A DNA stretch of 64,000 bases, from assembly GCA_039810245.1 (NCBI GenBank), contig JBDHWQ010000008.1:62001-126000 (forward strand), given 5' to 3'. This document shows positions 7,489 through 16,240 of this stretch, piece after piece. Position 1 is the first letter of the stretch. Each line of letters begins with the position of its first letter. Position numbers and translations under genes: made by a program. Source of the DNA: CALDSL01 sp039810245 (GTDB lineage Bacteria; Chloroflexota; Anaerolineae; Anaerolineales; Anaerolineaceae). Under the pieces are notes generated by a model that had not been told where the DNA came from, did no database searches, and saw only the letters and a program-made list of their open reading frames with translations.

Positions 7489-10400
7489 TTATGTGGTTTT
7501 CATCAACGTTTCATACAGCTCGCGAGTAAGTAGGGAAGGTTCAGCTTCTACTTCAATTTGCAGTGCGCGGCGGCATTCTTCATACTGGCGCGCGATGGCG
7601 GCGCGGCTGCCGGTATCGGCGTGGATGCGCATGGCCAGGCGGTGAGCAGCCTCATGACACGGGTCTTCCTGCAGCGCGCGCTGGCAGTAGCTCAGCGCCT
7701 GGTCGAGCTGGCGCGCATGCTGGTACAGCCCGGCCACTTTCAGCAGTGTATCCATGTACAGGCGCTGCAGCCGCTCGCGCTCCACCAGCACCCAGGTTTC
7801 ATCGATATCCGGCAGGTAGGGGCCTTTGTAATACTTGAGCGCGGTGCGGTAGTGTTCCAGCTTGTAGGCTTCGTTGTCTTCCTGTTCGGCCGCGTCGATC
7901 TCTTGCTGGAAGGCTTCCGCATCATATTCGTAATCCAGCCGGCGGTTAAAACTGTAGTAATCGTCTTGCAGCGTAATGGTTTCTTTGCCAACGGCATGGC
8001 GCACGCGGTAGACGTTGTTCTTGAAGCGCAATTTCAGCTCGGCGGATGATGCATCCGGCCAGAAGATGGCTCCAATATCTTCTTTGGTCAGGCCTTCGGG
8101 GTGCGCCAAAATCAGGAAGAACAGATCGCGGCAGCTTTGCGTCTGCCATTCGGCGCTGGTGACAGCCCTGTCGTTCACCCTGACCTGCATGCGGCCCAGG
8201 GTGCGGATGACCATGCGCGCCTGAGGCAGGGGCACGGCCTGGCTGCGCCGCCGCAGCACGCGGCGCACCTCGGGGGCCTGCTGATTGAACGCGTGGATCT
8301 GTTCAAGCAGGCTGCTTACCAGGCTGCAATATTCAGGCCGGGCGGCCATGCTTTCCAGTACCCAGGCAAGCTCCAGGCTGGCGGCCACCAGCGGGTGCTG
8401 GTTTTCGGGGTCGGGGGCCAGGGAGAACAGCCGCGCGCCATATTCCAGCGCGCGCTGGTGCGTCCCGGCAAGGTAATGCGCGCACATCAGGTACAGGCAG
8501 GCGCGGATAGCCTCAACACGGTGGCCCTCACTGCTGAAATAGACGGCGGCTTCTTCCAGCTCGCGCACCGCGGCGGCCGCCTCTTTACGCGCCAGCTTCA
8601 TGCAGCCGCTCTCCAGCCGGGTGAGGAAATCTTCGTACGGCGACTGGCTCTCAGCGGCAATGCTCTGCGCGGATGCCAGCAGGTCCACCGCCTGGTAAAA
8701 CTGCCCCTGCGTGCGCGCCAGCGCCGATTCCGACAGGTCGAGATATAGCAGCAGGAAGCGGTCGCTGATCTGGCGCGCAATCAGGCGCGCCCAGCGGTAG
8801 GCGTCGGTAGCTTCGTGCGTGGCCTGCAGGTCGCGGTACAGGTCGCCAATGCTGGTGAGTGCAAACGCTTCCATGCGCGGGTGACCGCCTTCGCGCGCAT
8901 TCTGCACCGCTTCTTCCAGCGTGGCGGCGGCGTTTTCATACTCTCCCAGCAGGTGCAGCAGCACGCCCAGGTTGTTGAGCAGGTTGGCCTGCCAGATGGT
9001 GTTGCCGGTGGCTTTCCACACCTCGCGTGCCTGGCGGTAGGCGTTGCGCGCGGCATTGTAATTGCCCAGGGCTTCGTTCATCATGCCAATTTCCAGCAGC
9101 ACTTTGGCCACATTTTCCTGGTCGTGCAGCACCTGGTAGGTATCCTGGGCGCGGTTGAGCCAGGTGAGCGCCTCAACCAGTTTGCCCTGGTTATAGAATA
9201 GTGAGCCTTTCGAGCGCAGCGCCTCGGCTTCCACGCCGGTCAGATCGGGGTGGCCGGCGGTGAGGGCCAGCGCGGTTTCAATGTCCTGCTGGGCGCGCTG
9301 GTAGTCGCCCAGCAGGCGGCAGGTGGAAGCGCGCCGCACCAGCGCCCAGGCAAGCTGGTCGCGGCTGGCGTGCGGGTCCAGGGCGGCGATGGCCTGGTCA
9401 AACAGCGTCAGCGCCTGGCGCGGGTCGCCGCGCATCACCGCCAGCGCGCCCAACAGCGACACCAGCCCGGGACGCGCCGCGCGCATTTCCACCGGCAGCG
9501 CGTTGAGCCAGGTTTGCAGCGTATCCAGTCGCCCGCGCAGAATCATCGTCGGGCCGGCATTTTCGGTCATGGCGGCCAGCGCTAGGTTGTTCCCCAGACG
9601 CTGGAAGAGCGTGTAGGCCTGGTCCCAGTCGCCGCGCGCGGCGTACATGCCCGCCAGCCGGTCCTGAATACGCGCGGCTTCGTCCGGGCGCTGGCGGATC
9701 ATGCGCTCGCGCAAGAAGTCGCGGAACAGGTGATGGTAGCGCAGCCAGATGCGTTCTTCACCCACCTGCAGGACAAACAGGTTGCCCCGTAGCAGCTCGT
9801 CAATATATGCGTCCCAGTTTTCGGCGGTCAGCCCCAGCGATGCGCCGATAACATCCTGGCATGATTCGGCGTCGAACTCGTCCAGCAGTGCGGAGCGCAT
9901 GAGAAACGCCTGCATTTCTGGTGGCTGCTGCGCGAACACCTGCTGGGCGAGGTAATCATACAGCCCCACGCCGGAGACGCGCGCCACGCGCAGGCGGCTG
10001 TCCACTTCTTTGCCAGTAGCCTGGGTGGTGAGCAGCAGCCCGGTGATCCAGCCTTCGGTCTGGTAGGCCATCTGCTCGGCATCTTCCAGAGTGATTGCGC
10101 GGCCGAAGTTTTGCGAGAGGATATCCTGAATTTCGTTGGGGCGGAATGCCAGCTCTTCAAAGCTCATACCACTCACCTGCGAGCGCGCCACCATCAGCGG
10201 CAGGTCGGGCAGGGTGAGCAGGGTGCGCGAGGCGATGACGATGTGGCAGTTCTCATCGGCATCCTGGATAAAGCGGCTGATGAACTGGTCTACCAGCTTG
10301 CTTTCGCGCACCAGGTGATAGTCGTCCAGCACGATGGCGAAATGCTCGCGGATGTTCTCGTACGCGTCATTGATGATGGTGGTGACCAGCGAGTCGATGT

Positions 10401-10734
10401 TGAGTGCGTCGTGCGAGGCGTTATTGAGCGCGCTGGAGCTGCTGCGACCAAATTTTGGGAAGCGCAGGTTGATCGAGGCGATAAAGTGCGCGATAAAGCG
10501 CTCTGCATCACTATCCAGCGCATCCAGCGCGTACCAGCACACCGGGATCTCGTTGCGCGTGAAGTAATCTACCAGCAGCGAGGTTTTACCATACCCGGCC
10601 GGGGCAGCGATGATCATCAGCTTATTGTCCAGCACCTCATTGAGCGTGTCGAGCAGGCGCTGGCGCGTGATGATCTCCGTCCGGCGGCGGGGTACGAGAA
10701 TTTTGGTGCGCGTTACGGGAAAAGCTAGTTGCAT
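7489..10734 (-). CDS. MalT/STAND-type transcriptional regulator with C-terminal SARP (winged helix + BTAD) domain
   Basis: 1081 residues. The N-terminal STAND-like NTPase has a Walker A AAPAGYGKTS at about 43-52 and Walker B FAIVLDDYH near 132-140. Roughly residues 350-800 form a long array of TPR-like helix pairs (ALEEAV.., YRQAREVW, LLEIGMMNEALGNY). The C-terminal 250 residues start with VIRTLGRMQVRVNDRAV, an OmpR-type winged helix, followed by the BTAD helical domain (QRLYMDTLLKVAGLY, ALQEDPCHEAAHRLAM). This layout matches AfsR-like regulators with the order reversed, DNA-binding part last. Such proteins bind ATP and an unknown ligand, then activate promoters with direct repeats. The putative target promoter lies directly downstream in front of the peptide operon. 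Confidence 0.88.
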   Translation of the reverse strand: MQLAFPVTRTKILVPRRRTEIITRQRLLDTLNEVLDNKLMIIAAPAGYGKTSLLVDYFTRNEIPVCWYALDALDSDAERFIAHFIASINLRFPKFGRSSSSALNNASHDALNIDSLVTTIINDAYENIREHFAIVLDDYHLVRESKLVDQFISRFIQDADENCHIVIASRTLLTLPDLPLMVARSQVSGMSFEELAFRPNEIQDILSQNFGRAITLEDAEQMAYQTEGWITGLLLTTQATGKEVDSRLRVARVSGVGLYDYLAQQVFAQQPPEMQAFLMRSALLDEFDAESCQDVIGASLGLTAENWDAYIDELLRGNLFVLQVGEERIWLRYHHLFRDFLRERMIRQRPDEAARIQDRLAGMYAARGDWDQAYTLFQRLGNNLALAAMTENAGPTMILRGRLDTLQTWLNALPVEMRAARPGLVSLLGALAVMRGDPRQALTLFDQAIAALDPHASRDQLAWALVRRASTCRLLGDYQRAQQDIETALALTAGHPDLTGVEAEALRSKGSLFYNQGKLVEALTWLNRAQDTYQVLHDQENVAKVLLEIGMMNEALGNYNAARNAYRQAREVWKATGNTIWQANLLNNLGVLLHLLGEYENAAATLEEAVQNAREGGHPRMEAFALTSIGDLYRDLQATHEATDAYRWARLIARQISDRFLLLYLDLSESALARTQGQFYQAVDLLASAQSIAAESQSPYEDFLTRLESGCMKLARKEAAAAVRELEEAAVYFSSEGHRVEAIRACLYLMCAHYLAGTHQRALEYGARLFSLAPDPENQHPLVAASLELAWVLESMAARPEYCSLVSSLLEQIHAFNQQAPEVRRVLRRRSQAVPLPQARMVIRTLGRMQVRVNDRAVTSAEWQTQSCRDLFFLILAHPEGLTKEDIGAIFWPDASSAELKLRFKNNVYRVRHAVGKETITLQDDYYSFNRRLDYEYDAEAFQQEIDAAEQEDNEAYKLEHYRTALKYYKGPYLPDIDETWVLVERERLQRLYMDTLLKVAGLYQHARQLDQALSYCQRALQEDPCHEAAHRLAMRIHADTGSRAAIARQYEECRRALQIEVEAEPSLLTRELYETLMKTT

Positions 10735-10866
10735 AGGGCAGCCAAAGATGGCACAGGGCAGCGGAGCAGTTACCCTCGTGTGCGTTTCAATTTCCCTGGT
10801 TCAGACGTTCGGATGCGAATGAATGCAAAACCGGTCGGTCACAACAGGCTGGGGGTGCGTGATGAA

Positions 10867-11175
10867 TCAGGGAATCCAGCCGCCAATCTCGTTCCAGGCA
10901 TATTCCAGATGCGTGCTGAGCTGCGCGCCAAGTTTCCTGCGCACCTGCTGCGCGGCCCAATGCATTAGCTCCAGCCCGCCGATCTCGAAGAGACGTTGGC
11001 CAATTTGCCGGGCGCGGATGTGATGGCACTGAGGATTGAAGGACCCGCCGGGGCGCTCGGAAAGGTAGTCGTCCACGCGGCCAATGCGCAGCAGCTCTTC
11101 CATCAGTTTTTCAACTTCCGGCCTTTGCTGCCGCGTAAAGGGCGGTTTGCGGAACAGGTTGCGAAAGAAATCCAT
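10867..11175 (-). CDS. Conserved small protein, function unknown
   Basis: 102 residues from MDFFRNLFRKPPF, selected because AAGGAG is 7 nt upstream. The protein is soluble, with a basic N-terminus, an acidic helix (QRPEVEKLMEELLRI), a His/Cys-containing loop (NPQCHHIRARQIGQ) and an aromatic C-terminus (HLEYAWNEIGGWIP). No family is recognised. It is read in the same direction as the regulator gene, 132 nt upstream of it. The start faces the PIG-L gene at 11285, giving a 109-bp divergent promoter region. Confidence 0.7.
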   Translation of the reverse strand: MDFFRNLFRKPPFTRQQRPEVEKLMEELLRIGRVDDYLSERPGGSFNPQCHHIRARQIGQRLFEIGGLELMHWAAQQVRRKLGAQLSTHLEYAWNEIGGWIP

Positions 11176-11272
11176 TGCGCGACTCCTTACAATCTGGTAA
11201 TACACTGGTACCCAGACATTCTATCACAGCATGCGCGCGGCGAAAACAGAGCGATGGGTCGAGCTTCCGTAG

Positions 11273-11278
11273 TATAAA
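11273..11278 (+). promoter_or_regulatory. -10 box of a likely leaderless promoter
   Basis: TATAAA ends 6 nt before the ATG of the PIG-L gene at 11285. Transcription would begin at or within a base of the start codon, and no Shine-Dalgarno site is present. No clear -35 box was seen. Confidence 0.5.
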
Positions 11279-11284
11279 TGAAGG

Positions 11285-12031
11285 ATGATATGGGTTTACC
11301 TTTCTCCGCATTTTGATGACGCGGCGTACTCGTGCGGTGGGCTGATCTGGGAACAGACGCAGTCAGACGCCCAGGTGGAGATCTGGACGGTGTGCGCCGG
11401 GATGCCGCCGGGCGAGCTGACCCCCTTTGCGGCAGAACTGCATGCGCGCTGGGGGAGCGGCGCTCAGGCGGTGCGCGAACGCAGAGATGAGGATCAAGAA
11501 GCGTGCCATATTCTGGGTGCCGCGCAGCAACTTTTTCCAATCCCCGATTGCATTTACCGCTTTTTACCTGACGGCTCGGCAGTGATTGTTAATAATGAAG
11601 ACCTTTTCCGGGCGCCGCTGGAGCATGAAAGCGCTTTGCAGGGCTGGCTGGCCGGCCGGCTGGCCGATCTGCTGCCCGCCGGCGCGCAAATGGTGGCACC
11701 GCTGACCCTGGGCGGGCACGTGGACCACCGCCTGGCACGCGCTGCCGCCGAACGGCTGGGCCGGCCGCTGTTGTATTACGCCGACTTTCCCTACGTGGCG
11801 CGCGAGCCGGTAGACCTGGCGCAATGGATTGCACCCGGCTGGCAGGCATGGGAGCAGCCGGTTTCCGCGGACGGGCTGGACGCCTGGCAGCGCGCCGTGG
11901 CGGCGTATCGCTCGCAGATCAGCACGTTCTGGGCCGGTGAAGAGGAGCTGCGCGCCGATATGCAGCGTTACTGGCGCGCAAACCATGGCCTGGGGCGGCT
12001 GTGGGGACCAAGGCTACCTGTAAGTTCCTAG
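11285..12031 (+). CDS. PIG-L/LmbE-family deacetylase
   Basis: 248 residues. The N-terminal strand and zinc motif read VYLSPHFDDAAYSCGG (about residues 4-19; His, Asp and Asp positions as in the PHxDD signature), and the second metal-binding site is GGHVDHRLA near residue 140. The family removes N-acetyl groups from GlcNAc-linked small molecules or glycolipids such as GlcNAc-PI or mycothiol/bacillithiol precursors. There is no signal peptide, so it acts in the cytoplasm. A second, differently placed family member is at 37102. The start appears leaderless. Confidence 0.87.
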   Translation: MIWVYLSPHFDDAAYSCGGLIWEQTQSDAQVEIWTVCAGMPPGELTPFAAELHARWGSGAQAVRERRDEDQEACHILGAAQQLFPIPDCIYRFLPDGSAVIVNNEDLFRAPLEHESALQGWLAGRLADLLPAGAQMVAPLTLGGHVDHRLARAAAERLGRPLLYYADFPYVAREPVDLAQWIAPGWQAWEQPVSADGLDAWQRAVAAYRSQISTFWAGEEELRADMQRYWRANHGLGRLWGPRLPVSS

Positions 12032-12064
12032 CAAATCTGTAAGCGCGGCCGGCGGCGTTTTGGC

Positions 12065-12093
12065 TTGACACTTGTTAATGAAGTCGGTACTAT
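12065..12093 (+). promoter_or_regulatory. Near-consensus sigma70-type promoter
   Basis: TTGACA at 12065-12070, exactly 17 bp spacer, TACTAT at 12088-12093. The predicted start near 12100 leaves an untranslated leader of about 78 nt, which contains a small CCGCC/GGCGG hairpin, before the ATG at 12178. It is the strongest promoter found in the window and drives the eight-gene operon to 20475. Confidence 0.85.
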
Positions 12094-12177
12094 TCAAAAG
12101 AGAGTCCCGCCGCTGCTGGCGGATGCTTTCCCCTGGCAATAATCCCCAACGTTTGATATTACCGTTTTCAGGTGTCC

Positions 12178-12465
12178 ATGCAAACCAGCCAGCCTTACAA
12201 CCCCGATATGGAAGCTGCGAACGCGCATGATACGCGCTCGCTGTGGCCTGCCTGGGCCGCTGTGCTGCGCCGCTGGGGCGTGGATGGGGCTGCCGCCGTG
12301 TTGGTGGAATCGGCCGGTCCGCTGAACGTGCTGCTGGCGCAGATCCTGTATCTGGGCCAGCCGCTGGTTCCCGGCGCGAGCGCTGCCGCCGTGGCGCGCC
12401 TGCTGGATGACCCGCAACAGGCGGCGCAGTTTGCCGCCTACCTGCGAGAGGAGGAAAGGCCGTGA
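12178..12465 (+). CDS. Small helical protein, first gene of envelope-type operon, function unknown
   Basis: 95 residues from the ATG at 12178; a GTG two codons earlier is possible. Neither has a convincing ribosome site. The protein is soluble, Ala/Leu-rich, mostly helical (WAAVLRRWGVDGAAAVLVE, AAAVARLLDDPQQAAQFAAY) and lacks Cys or a membrane segment. Its stop overlaps the GTG start of the next gene by 4 nt. I know no family for it. Its first position in the operon behind the strong promoter suggests a constant part of the system. Confidence 0.65.
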   Translation: MQTSQPYNPDMEAANAHDTRSLWPAWAAVLRRWGVDGAAAVLVESAGPLNVLLAQILYLGQPLVPGASAAAVARLLDDPQQAAQFAAYLREEERP

Positions 12466-13226
12466 ACAGCCTGCAAACCATGATTGGGTTGGCGCTGGTG
12501 CTGGCCGCCGCGGTGCTGATGTTCCTGTTTTCGCTGCCGCCGCGCCCGGGCAAGCGCTCAAATTACGCGCTGCGGCCGATTGCCGGCCTGGCGCGCCTGC
12601 GGCGCGCCCTGGGGCTGGCAGTAGAAAATGGCACGCGGCTGCATGTTTCGCTGGGTAAGTCGAACGGGGTAGGGCCGGTCAGCGCCGCGTCGCTGGTGGG
12701 CCTAAGCACGCTGGAACGCATTGCGCAGATCAGCTCGGTGAGTGACAGGCCGCCAGTAGCGTCCAGCGGAGACGGTGCGCTGAGCATCCTCAGCCAGGAC
12801 ACGCTCAAGGGAGCCTACCGGGCGGTCAACGCGCCCGAGCTGTATGACCCCACGCGCGGCCGGCTGACCGGCGTCACACCCTTCTCCTATGTGGCCGGCA
12901 CGCTGCCCATCGAGCACGACGAGCAGGTCTCGGCCAACGTGCTGGTGGGCACGCTGGGACCCGAAGCGGCACTGCTGGCCGAGGCCTCGCAGCGCGAGCG
13001 CGCCTTTACCCTCGCCGCCAGCGATTCCCTTCCCGGCCAGGCGGTACTGTTTGCCGCCGCCGAAGAGCCGCTGATTGGCGAAGAACTGTACGCGGTGCCG
13101 GCGTACCTGCAGGCCGGCACGTTCCACCGCGCCAGCCTGCGCGCGCAAGATGTGCTGCGCTGGGTGCTGGTGGGGCTGATCGTGGTGGGGGCTGTACTGG
13201 CTCTGCTGGGGATCAACGTGCTATGA
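12462..13226 (+). CDS. DUF6754-like bitopic membrane protein
   Basis: 254 residues from a GTG with GAGGAAAGG 1-9 nt upstream. One N-terminal hydrophobic helix (MIGLALVLAAAVLMFLFSL) is followed by a large globular domain and a C-terminal helix (WVLVGLIVVGAVLALLGINVL). The central part has SAASLVGLSTLERIAQ, SDRPPVASSGDGALSILSQD and a strand-rich stretch ending LIGEELYAVPAYL; I associate this pattern with DUF6754. Biochemical function is unknown. The stop overlaps the next start by 4 nt, and the surrounding genes encode mostly membrane proteins, so a membrane complex is a reasonable inference. Confidence 0.72.
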   Translation: MNSLQTMIGLALVLAAAVLMFLFSLPPRPGKRSNYALRPIAGLARLRRALGLAVENGTRLHVSLGKSNGVGPVSAASLVGLSTLERIAQISSVSDRPPVASSGDGALSILSQDTLKGAYRAVNAPELYDPTRGRLTGVTPFSYVAGTLPIEHDEQVSANVLVGTLGPEAALLAEASQRERAFTLAASDSLPGQAVLFAAAEEPLIGEELYAVPAYLQAGTFHRASLRAQDVLRWVLVGLIVVGAVLALLGINVL

Positions 13227-13843
13227 GAGCGCCATTTTCGACCGCGATTGCGATTGTGGTTGGGATCATCATCCTGCTGGGTTATTTCGTCCCGGTGGGC
13301 ATTGTGCTGGCATTGCGCGACGTGCTGCTGGGCTGGGCCATCGTGCTGGCAGGTGCGGCGGCGCTGGTAGGCATCATCAACCTGGTGAAGACCCACTGGC
13401 GCAAGGCTACGGTGCGTGGCGAGCGCGACCCCTATAGTCCGGTGCTGCTGCTGGCGTTCTTCGCCACAGTGGGAGCCGGGTTTGCCCTGGGTGGGCCTGC
13501 CAACACGCAGTTCCAGCAGGTGGTCAATGCGGTGCAGATCCCGGTAGAAACATCCCTGATGGCAGTGCTGGCGATCAGCCTGGCGTTTGCCGCCATGCGC
13601 CTGCTCGGCCGCCGCATGGGGCTGATGGGAATTGTGTTTGTGGTGAGTGTGGTGCTGTACCTGCTGTTGAACAGCGGCGCGCTGGCGGTGGATACCGGCG
13701 CGGATATCGTGAAGACCGCGCTGGGCGTTGTGCAGCGCCTGCCGGTGGCCGGCGCGCGTGGCATTTTATTGGGTATTGCGCTGGGCAGCCTGACGACCGG
13801 CCTGCGCGTGCTGATGGGCGTTGACCGCCCCTTCTCCGGGTGA
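13223..13843 (+). CDS. Polytopic membrane protein of the same operon, function unknown
   Basis: 206 residues with about six hydrophobic helices: the N-terminal IAIVVGIIILLGYFVPVGI, DVLLGWAIVLAGAAALVGI, LLLAFFATVGAGFALGG, SLMAVLAISLAFAAMRLLG, GLMGIVFVVSVVLYLLLNSG and a last weaker one near ILLGIALGSLTTGL. A soluble loop with KTHWRKATVRGERDPYS sits after the second helix. Its ATG overlaps the preceding stop (ATGA), and the zinc-ribbon gene starts 4 nt after its stop. No transporter motif was recognised. Co-translation with the DUF6754-like protein points to a shared complex. Confidence 0.75.
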   Translation: MRAPFSTAIAIVVGIIILLGYFVPVGIVLALRDVLLGWAIVLAGAAALVGIINLVKTHWRKATVRGERDPYSPVLLLAFFATVGAGFALGGPANTQFQQVVNAVQIPVETSLMAVLAISLAFAAMRLLGRRMGLMGIVFVVSVVLYLLLNSGALAVDTGADIVKTALGVVQRLPVAGARGILLGIALGSLTTGLRVLMGVDRPFSG

Positions 13844-13847
13844 GCCT

Positions 13848-16238
13848 ATGGCAGATATCCTGTGCCCGATGTGTGGAAAACAAAACCCGGCGGAAGCGGA
13901 AACCTGCTGGAGTTGCCAGGCGCGTCTCAAACCGCTGATCGCTCCGCAGCCGCCGGAAGAAAACGTGCCCGATTGGCTGTCCGGTCTGCGCGGCGCGGAA
14001 ACGCCCGAGCCGGAAACTCCGGGCGAAGGCGAGCCCCCCGCTGATGTGCCCGACTGGCTGGCGCGTATTCGCGGCCGGGAAGATGAACAGGCCGCAGAAC
14101 CGGCGGGTGATGACCTTCCCGAATGGATGAAAGATCTGCGCCAGGAAGGTAGCGAGCCTGAAGCCCAGCCCACATCTGACGGCGATCTGCCGGAGTGGAT
14201 GAAAGATGTATCTACCACGGGCGAGACAAGCGCGCCAGGCGCGGAAGCCGGGTCAGGAGAAGACGCGCTGCAGGGTGATTGGCTGAATAGCCTGCGCGGA
14301 CCGGATGCACCCCAGGCTGCGCCGTCATCCGACGACAATGACTGGCTGGAGAACCTTTCGAGCTGGCAGGGCGCCGAAGCCACAGCCGGGTCGCCGGAGG
14401 AATCGACACCGCAAACGCCGGCCGAGAGCAGCGCGCCGGGAAGTGAAAGCTGGATGGCCGGGCTGACCGATTGGAGCAGCGGCGAGCAAACTTCCAGCGC
14501 GCAGAGCGCGGATGAGCAGGATTGGCTGGCCGGCTTTGCGGGCCAGCCGGAACAGCCCGCGCCGGAAGAAACCACTCCGGCCGGCCCGTGGAATGCCAAT
14601 TTGACCGGTGAGGAAACGCAGCCCGCGGAAGACACGCCTTTCTCCTGGGAAACCCCACCCGAAGCCGAATACCACCCCGGCACGGCGCTGACCGGCCAAT
14701 TGCCCGACTGGCTTGCATCGGAGCCGCCGCCAGAACAACTGCCGGCAGAGCAGCCGCCGCAGGGCGCATCGCCGTTCACCGGCGACGGAGAATGGAATGA
14801 GGGCGATGAAATGCCGGAGCAGGCGGAGAGCGGTGCCGGCTTTAACCCCTTCACCGTGCCGCCATTCGCCGCGGAAACCCAACCCCCGGCGCTGCCGGGT
14901 GACGAGACGCCCGAATGGCTGAAGAACTTTACCGCTGACCTGCCTGGCGCTGAGGAAATCCCCGCGGAAACCGGCGCCACGCCCGAGGGCGTGCTGCCCG
15001 CCGCGGAACAGTCGTCGCCGCTACCGTTTGAGCACGTAGACCTGCCCGACTGGCTGAACCAGGATATGCCGGCCGAGAGCCAGCCCACGCCCCCGGCGCT
15101 GGAAGGCGTCGAAGACCTCGCCATGGCGCAGCTTCCGGGCTGGCTGGCGGCCATGCGACCGGTGGAGACCGCCGTGCCGCAAAACCAGCCGCCGGCCGAG
15201 AGTGATGACCGCGTAGAGACATCCGGCCCACTGGCAGGCCTGGTGGGCGCGCTGCCGGGCGAGCGCCTGGTGACGCACGTGACCAAACCCGCCGCCTACA
15301 GCGCGCGGCTGCAGGTAAACGACCGCCAGCAGCAGCAGGCAACCTTGATCGAAAGCTTACTGGGCGAAGAGGCCCGTCCGCAGCCGGCGCGCCCCGAGCG
15401 CAGCCACGTTCCCGAGCGAATCGCGCGGCTTGTGATCGCACTGGTTCTGCTTATCGTGCTGCTGCTGCCCCTGGTGAGCAACCTGCGCGTGATGCCGCTG
15501 CCCAGCCTTTTTCAGCCCGATACGGTGGCCTTCCACCGCATCGTTGAAAGCCTGCCGGCGAACACGCCGGTTCTGGTAGCTGTCGATTACGAGCCGGGCC
15601 TTTCGGGCGAAATGCAGCTCGCGGCCGCGCCGGTGGTCAACCAGCTTCAGGCGCGCGCGGCGCGGCTGGGCATGGTTTCGACCAACCCCTCGGGGCCGGT
15701 GCTGGCCGAGAATTTGCTGCGCGCTACCGGCACGAATGCCGGCGTGCCCTATACCAACCTGGGCTTCCTGCCGGGCGGAACTGCCGGCCTGCAGGAATTT
15801 GCCAGCCGGCCGCGCGTGGCGATGCAGTACGGGTTGAACGGCGCCACCGCATGGGATACCCCGGCGCTGGCCGGCGTGTCGAGCCTGTCGAACTTTGGCG
15901 CGCTGATTGTGATCACTGAAAATGCCGAGACTGCGCGCGCCTGGATTGAGCAGGTGCAGCCGGTGCTGGGCAGCACGCCGCTGCTGATGGTGGTCTCAGC
16001 CCAGGCTGCACCGATGGTACAGCCCTATGTCGACTCGGGGCAGGTGCAGGGTATGCTTGCCGGCATGGCCGGAGGGACCATGTACGCGCAGATTTCTGGC
16101 CAAAGCGGCGCGTGGCTGAATTACTGGGATGCCTACCAGTTTGGTATCTTCGTCGCCATTGGCGCTATTTTGTTGGGCGGCGTGGTGCAGATCTTCTCGA
16201 CGCTGCTGCGCCGGCCCGCCGGCAGGAAGAAGGCGTAA
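13848..16238 (+). CDS. Zinc-ribbon protein with repeated DWL/EWM motifs and extracellular C-terminal domain
   Basis: 796 residues. A zinc ribbon at the N-terminus has Cys6-x2-Cys9 and Cys20-x2-Cys23 (CPMCGKQNP and CWSCQA). Residues about 35-460 are acidic, Pro/Glu/Ala-rich and probably disordered, punctuated by about twelve short motifs of the form (L/V)P(D/E)W(L/M) (VPDWLSGLRG, VPDWLARIRG, LPEWMKDLRQ, LPDWLNQDM, LPGWLAAMRP). A transmembrane helix (IALVLLIVLLLPLVS) follows near residue 540. After it comes a folded domain of about 200 residues (DTVAFHRIVESLPANTPV onward) and a final hydrophobic helix. The motifs look like repeated peptide docking sites facing the cytoplasm. An in-frame ATG nine codons upstream is rejected because it lies in the preceding gene. 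Confidence 0.78.
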   Translation: MADILCPMCGKQNPAEAETCWSCQARLKPLIAPQPPEENVPDWLSGLRGAETPEPETPGEGEPPADVPDWLARIRGREDEQAAEPAGDDLPEWMKDLRQEGSEPEAQPTSDGDLPEWMKDVSTTGETSAPGAEAGSGEDALQGDWLNSLRGPDAPQAAPSSDDNDWLENLSSWQGAEATAGSPEESTPQTPAESSAPGSESWMAGLTDWSSGEQTSSAQSADEQDWLAGFAGQPEQPAPEETTPAGPWNANLTGEETQPAEDTPFSWETPPEAEYHPGTALTGQLPDWLASEPPPEQLPAEQPPQGASPFTGDGEWNEGDEMPEQAESGAGFNPFTVPPFAAETQPPALPGDETPEWLKNFTADLPGAEEIPAETGATPEGVLPAAEQSSPLPFEHVDLPDWLNQDMPAESQPTPPALEGVEDLAMAQLPGWLAAMRPVETAVPQNQPPAESDDRVETSGPLAGLVGALPGERLVTHVTKPAAYSARLQVNDRQQQQATLIESLLGEEARPQPARPERSHVPERIARLVIALVLLIVLLLPLVSNLRVMPLPSLFQPDTVAFHRIVESLPANTPVLVAVDYEPGLSGEMQLAAAPVVNQLQARAARLGMVSTNPSGPVLAENLLRATGTNAGVPYTNLGFLPGGTAGLQEFASRPRVAMQYGLNGATAWDTPALAGVSSLSNFGALIVITENAETARAWIEQVQPVLGSTPLLMVVSAQAAPMVQPYVDSGQVQGMLAGMAGGTMYAQISGQSGAWLNYWDAYQFGIFVAIGAILLGGVVQIFSTLLRRPAGRKKA

Positions 16239-16240
16239 CC

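Noticed and set aside
13766..15286. A 506-codon Ser/Gly-rich minus-strand frame
   Set aside because: It mirrors the acidic disordered arm of the zinc-ribbon protein; the repeats are the complement of the DWL motifs.
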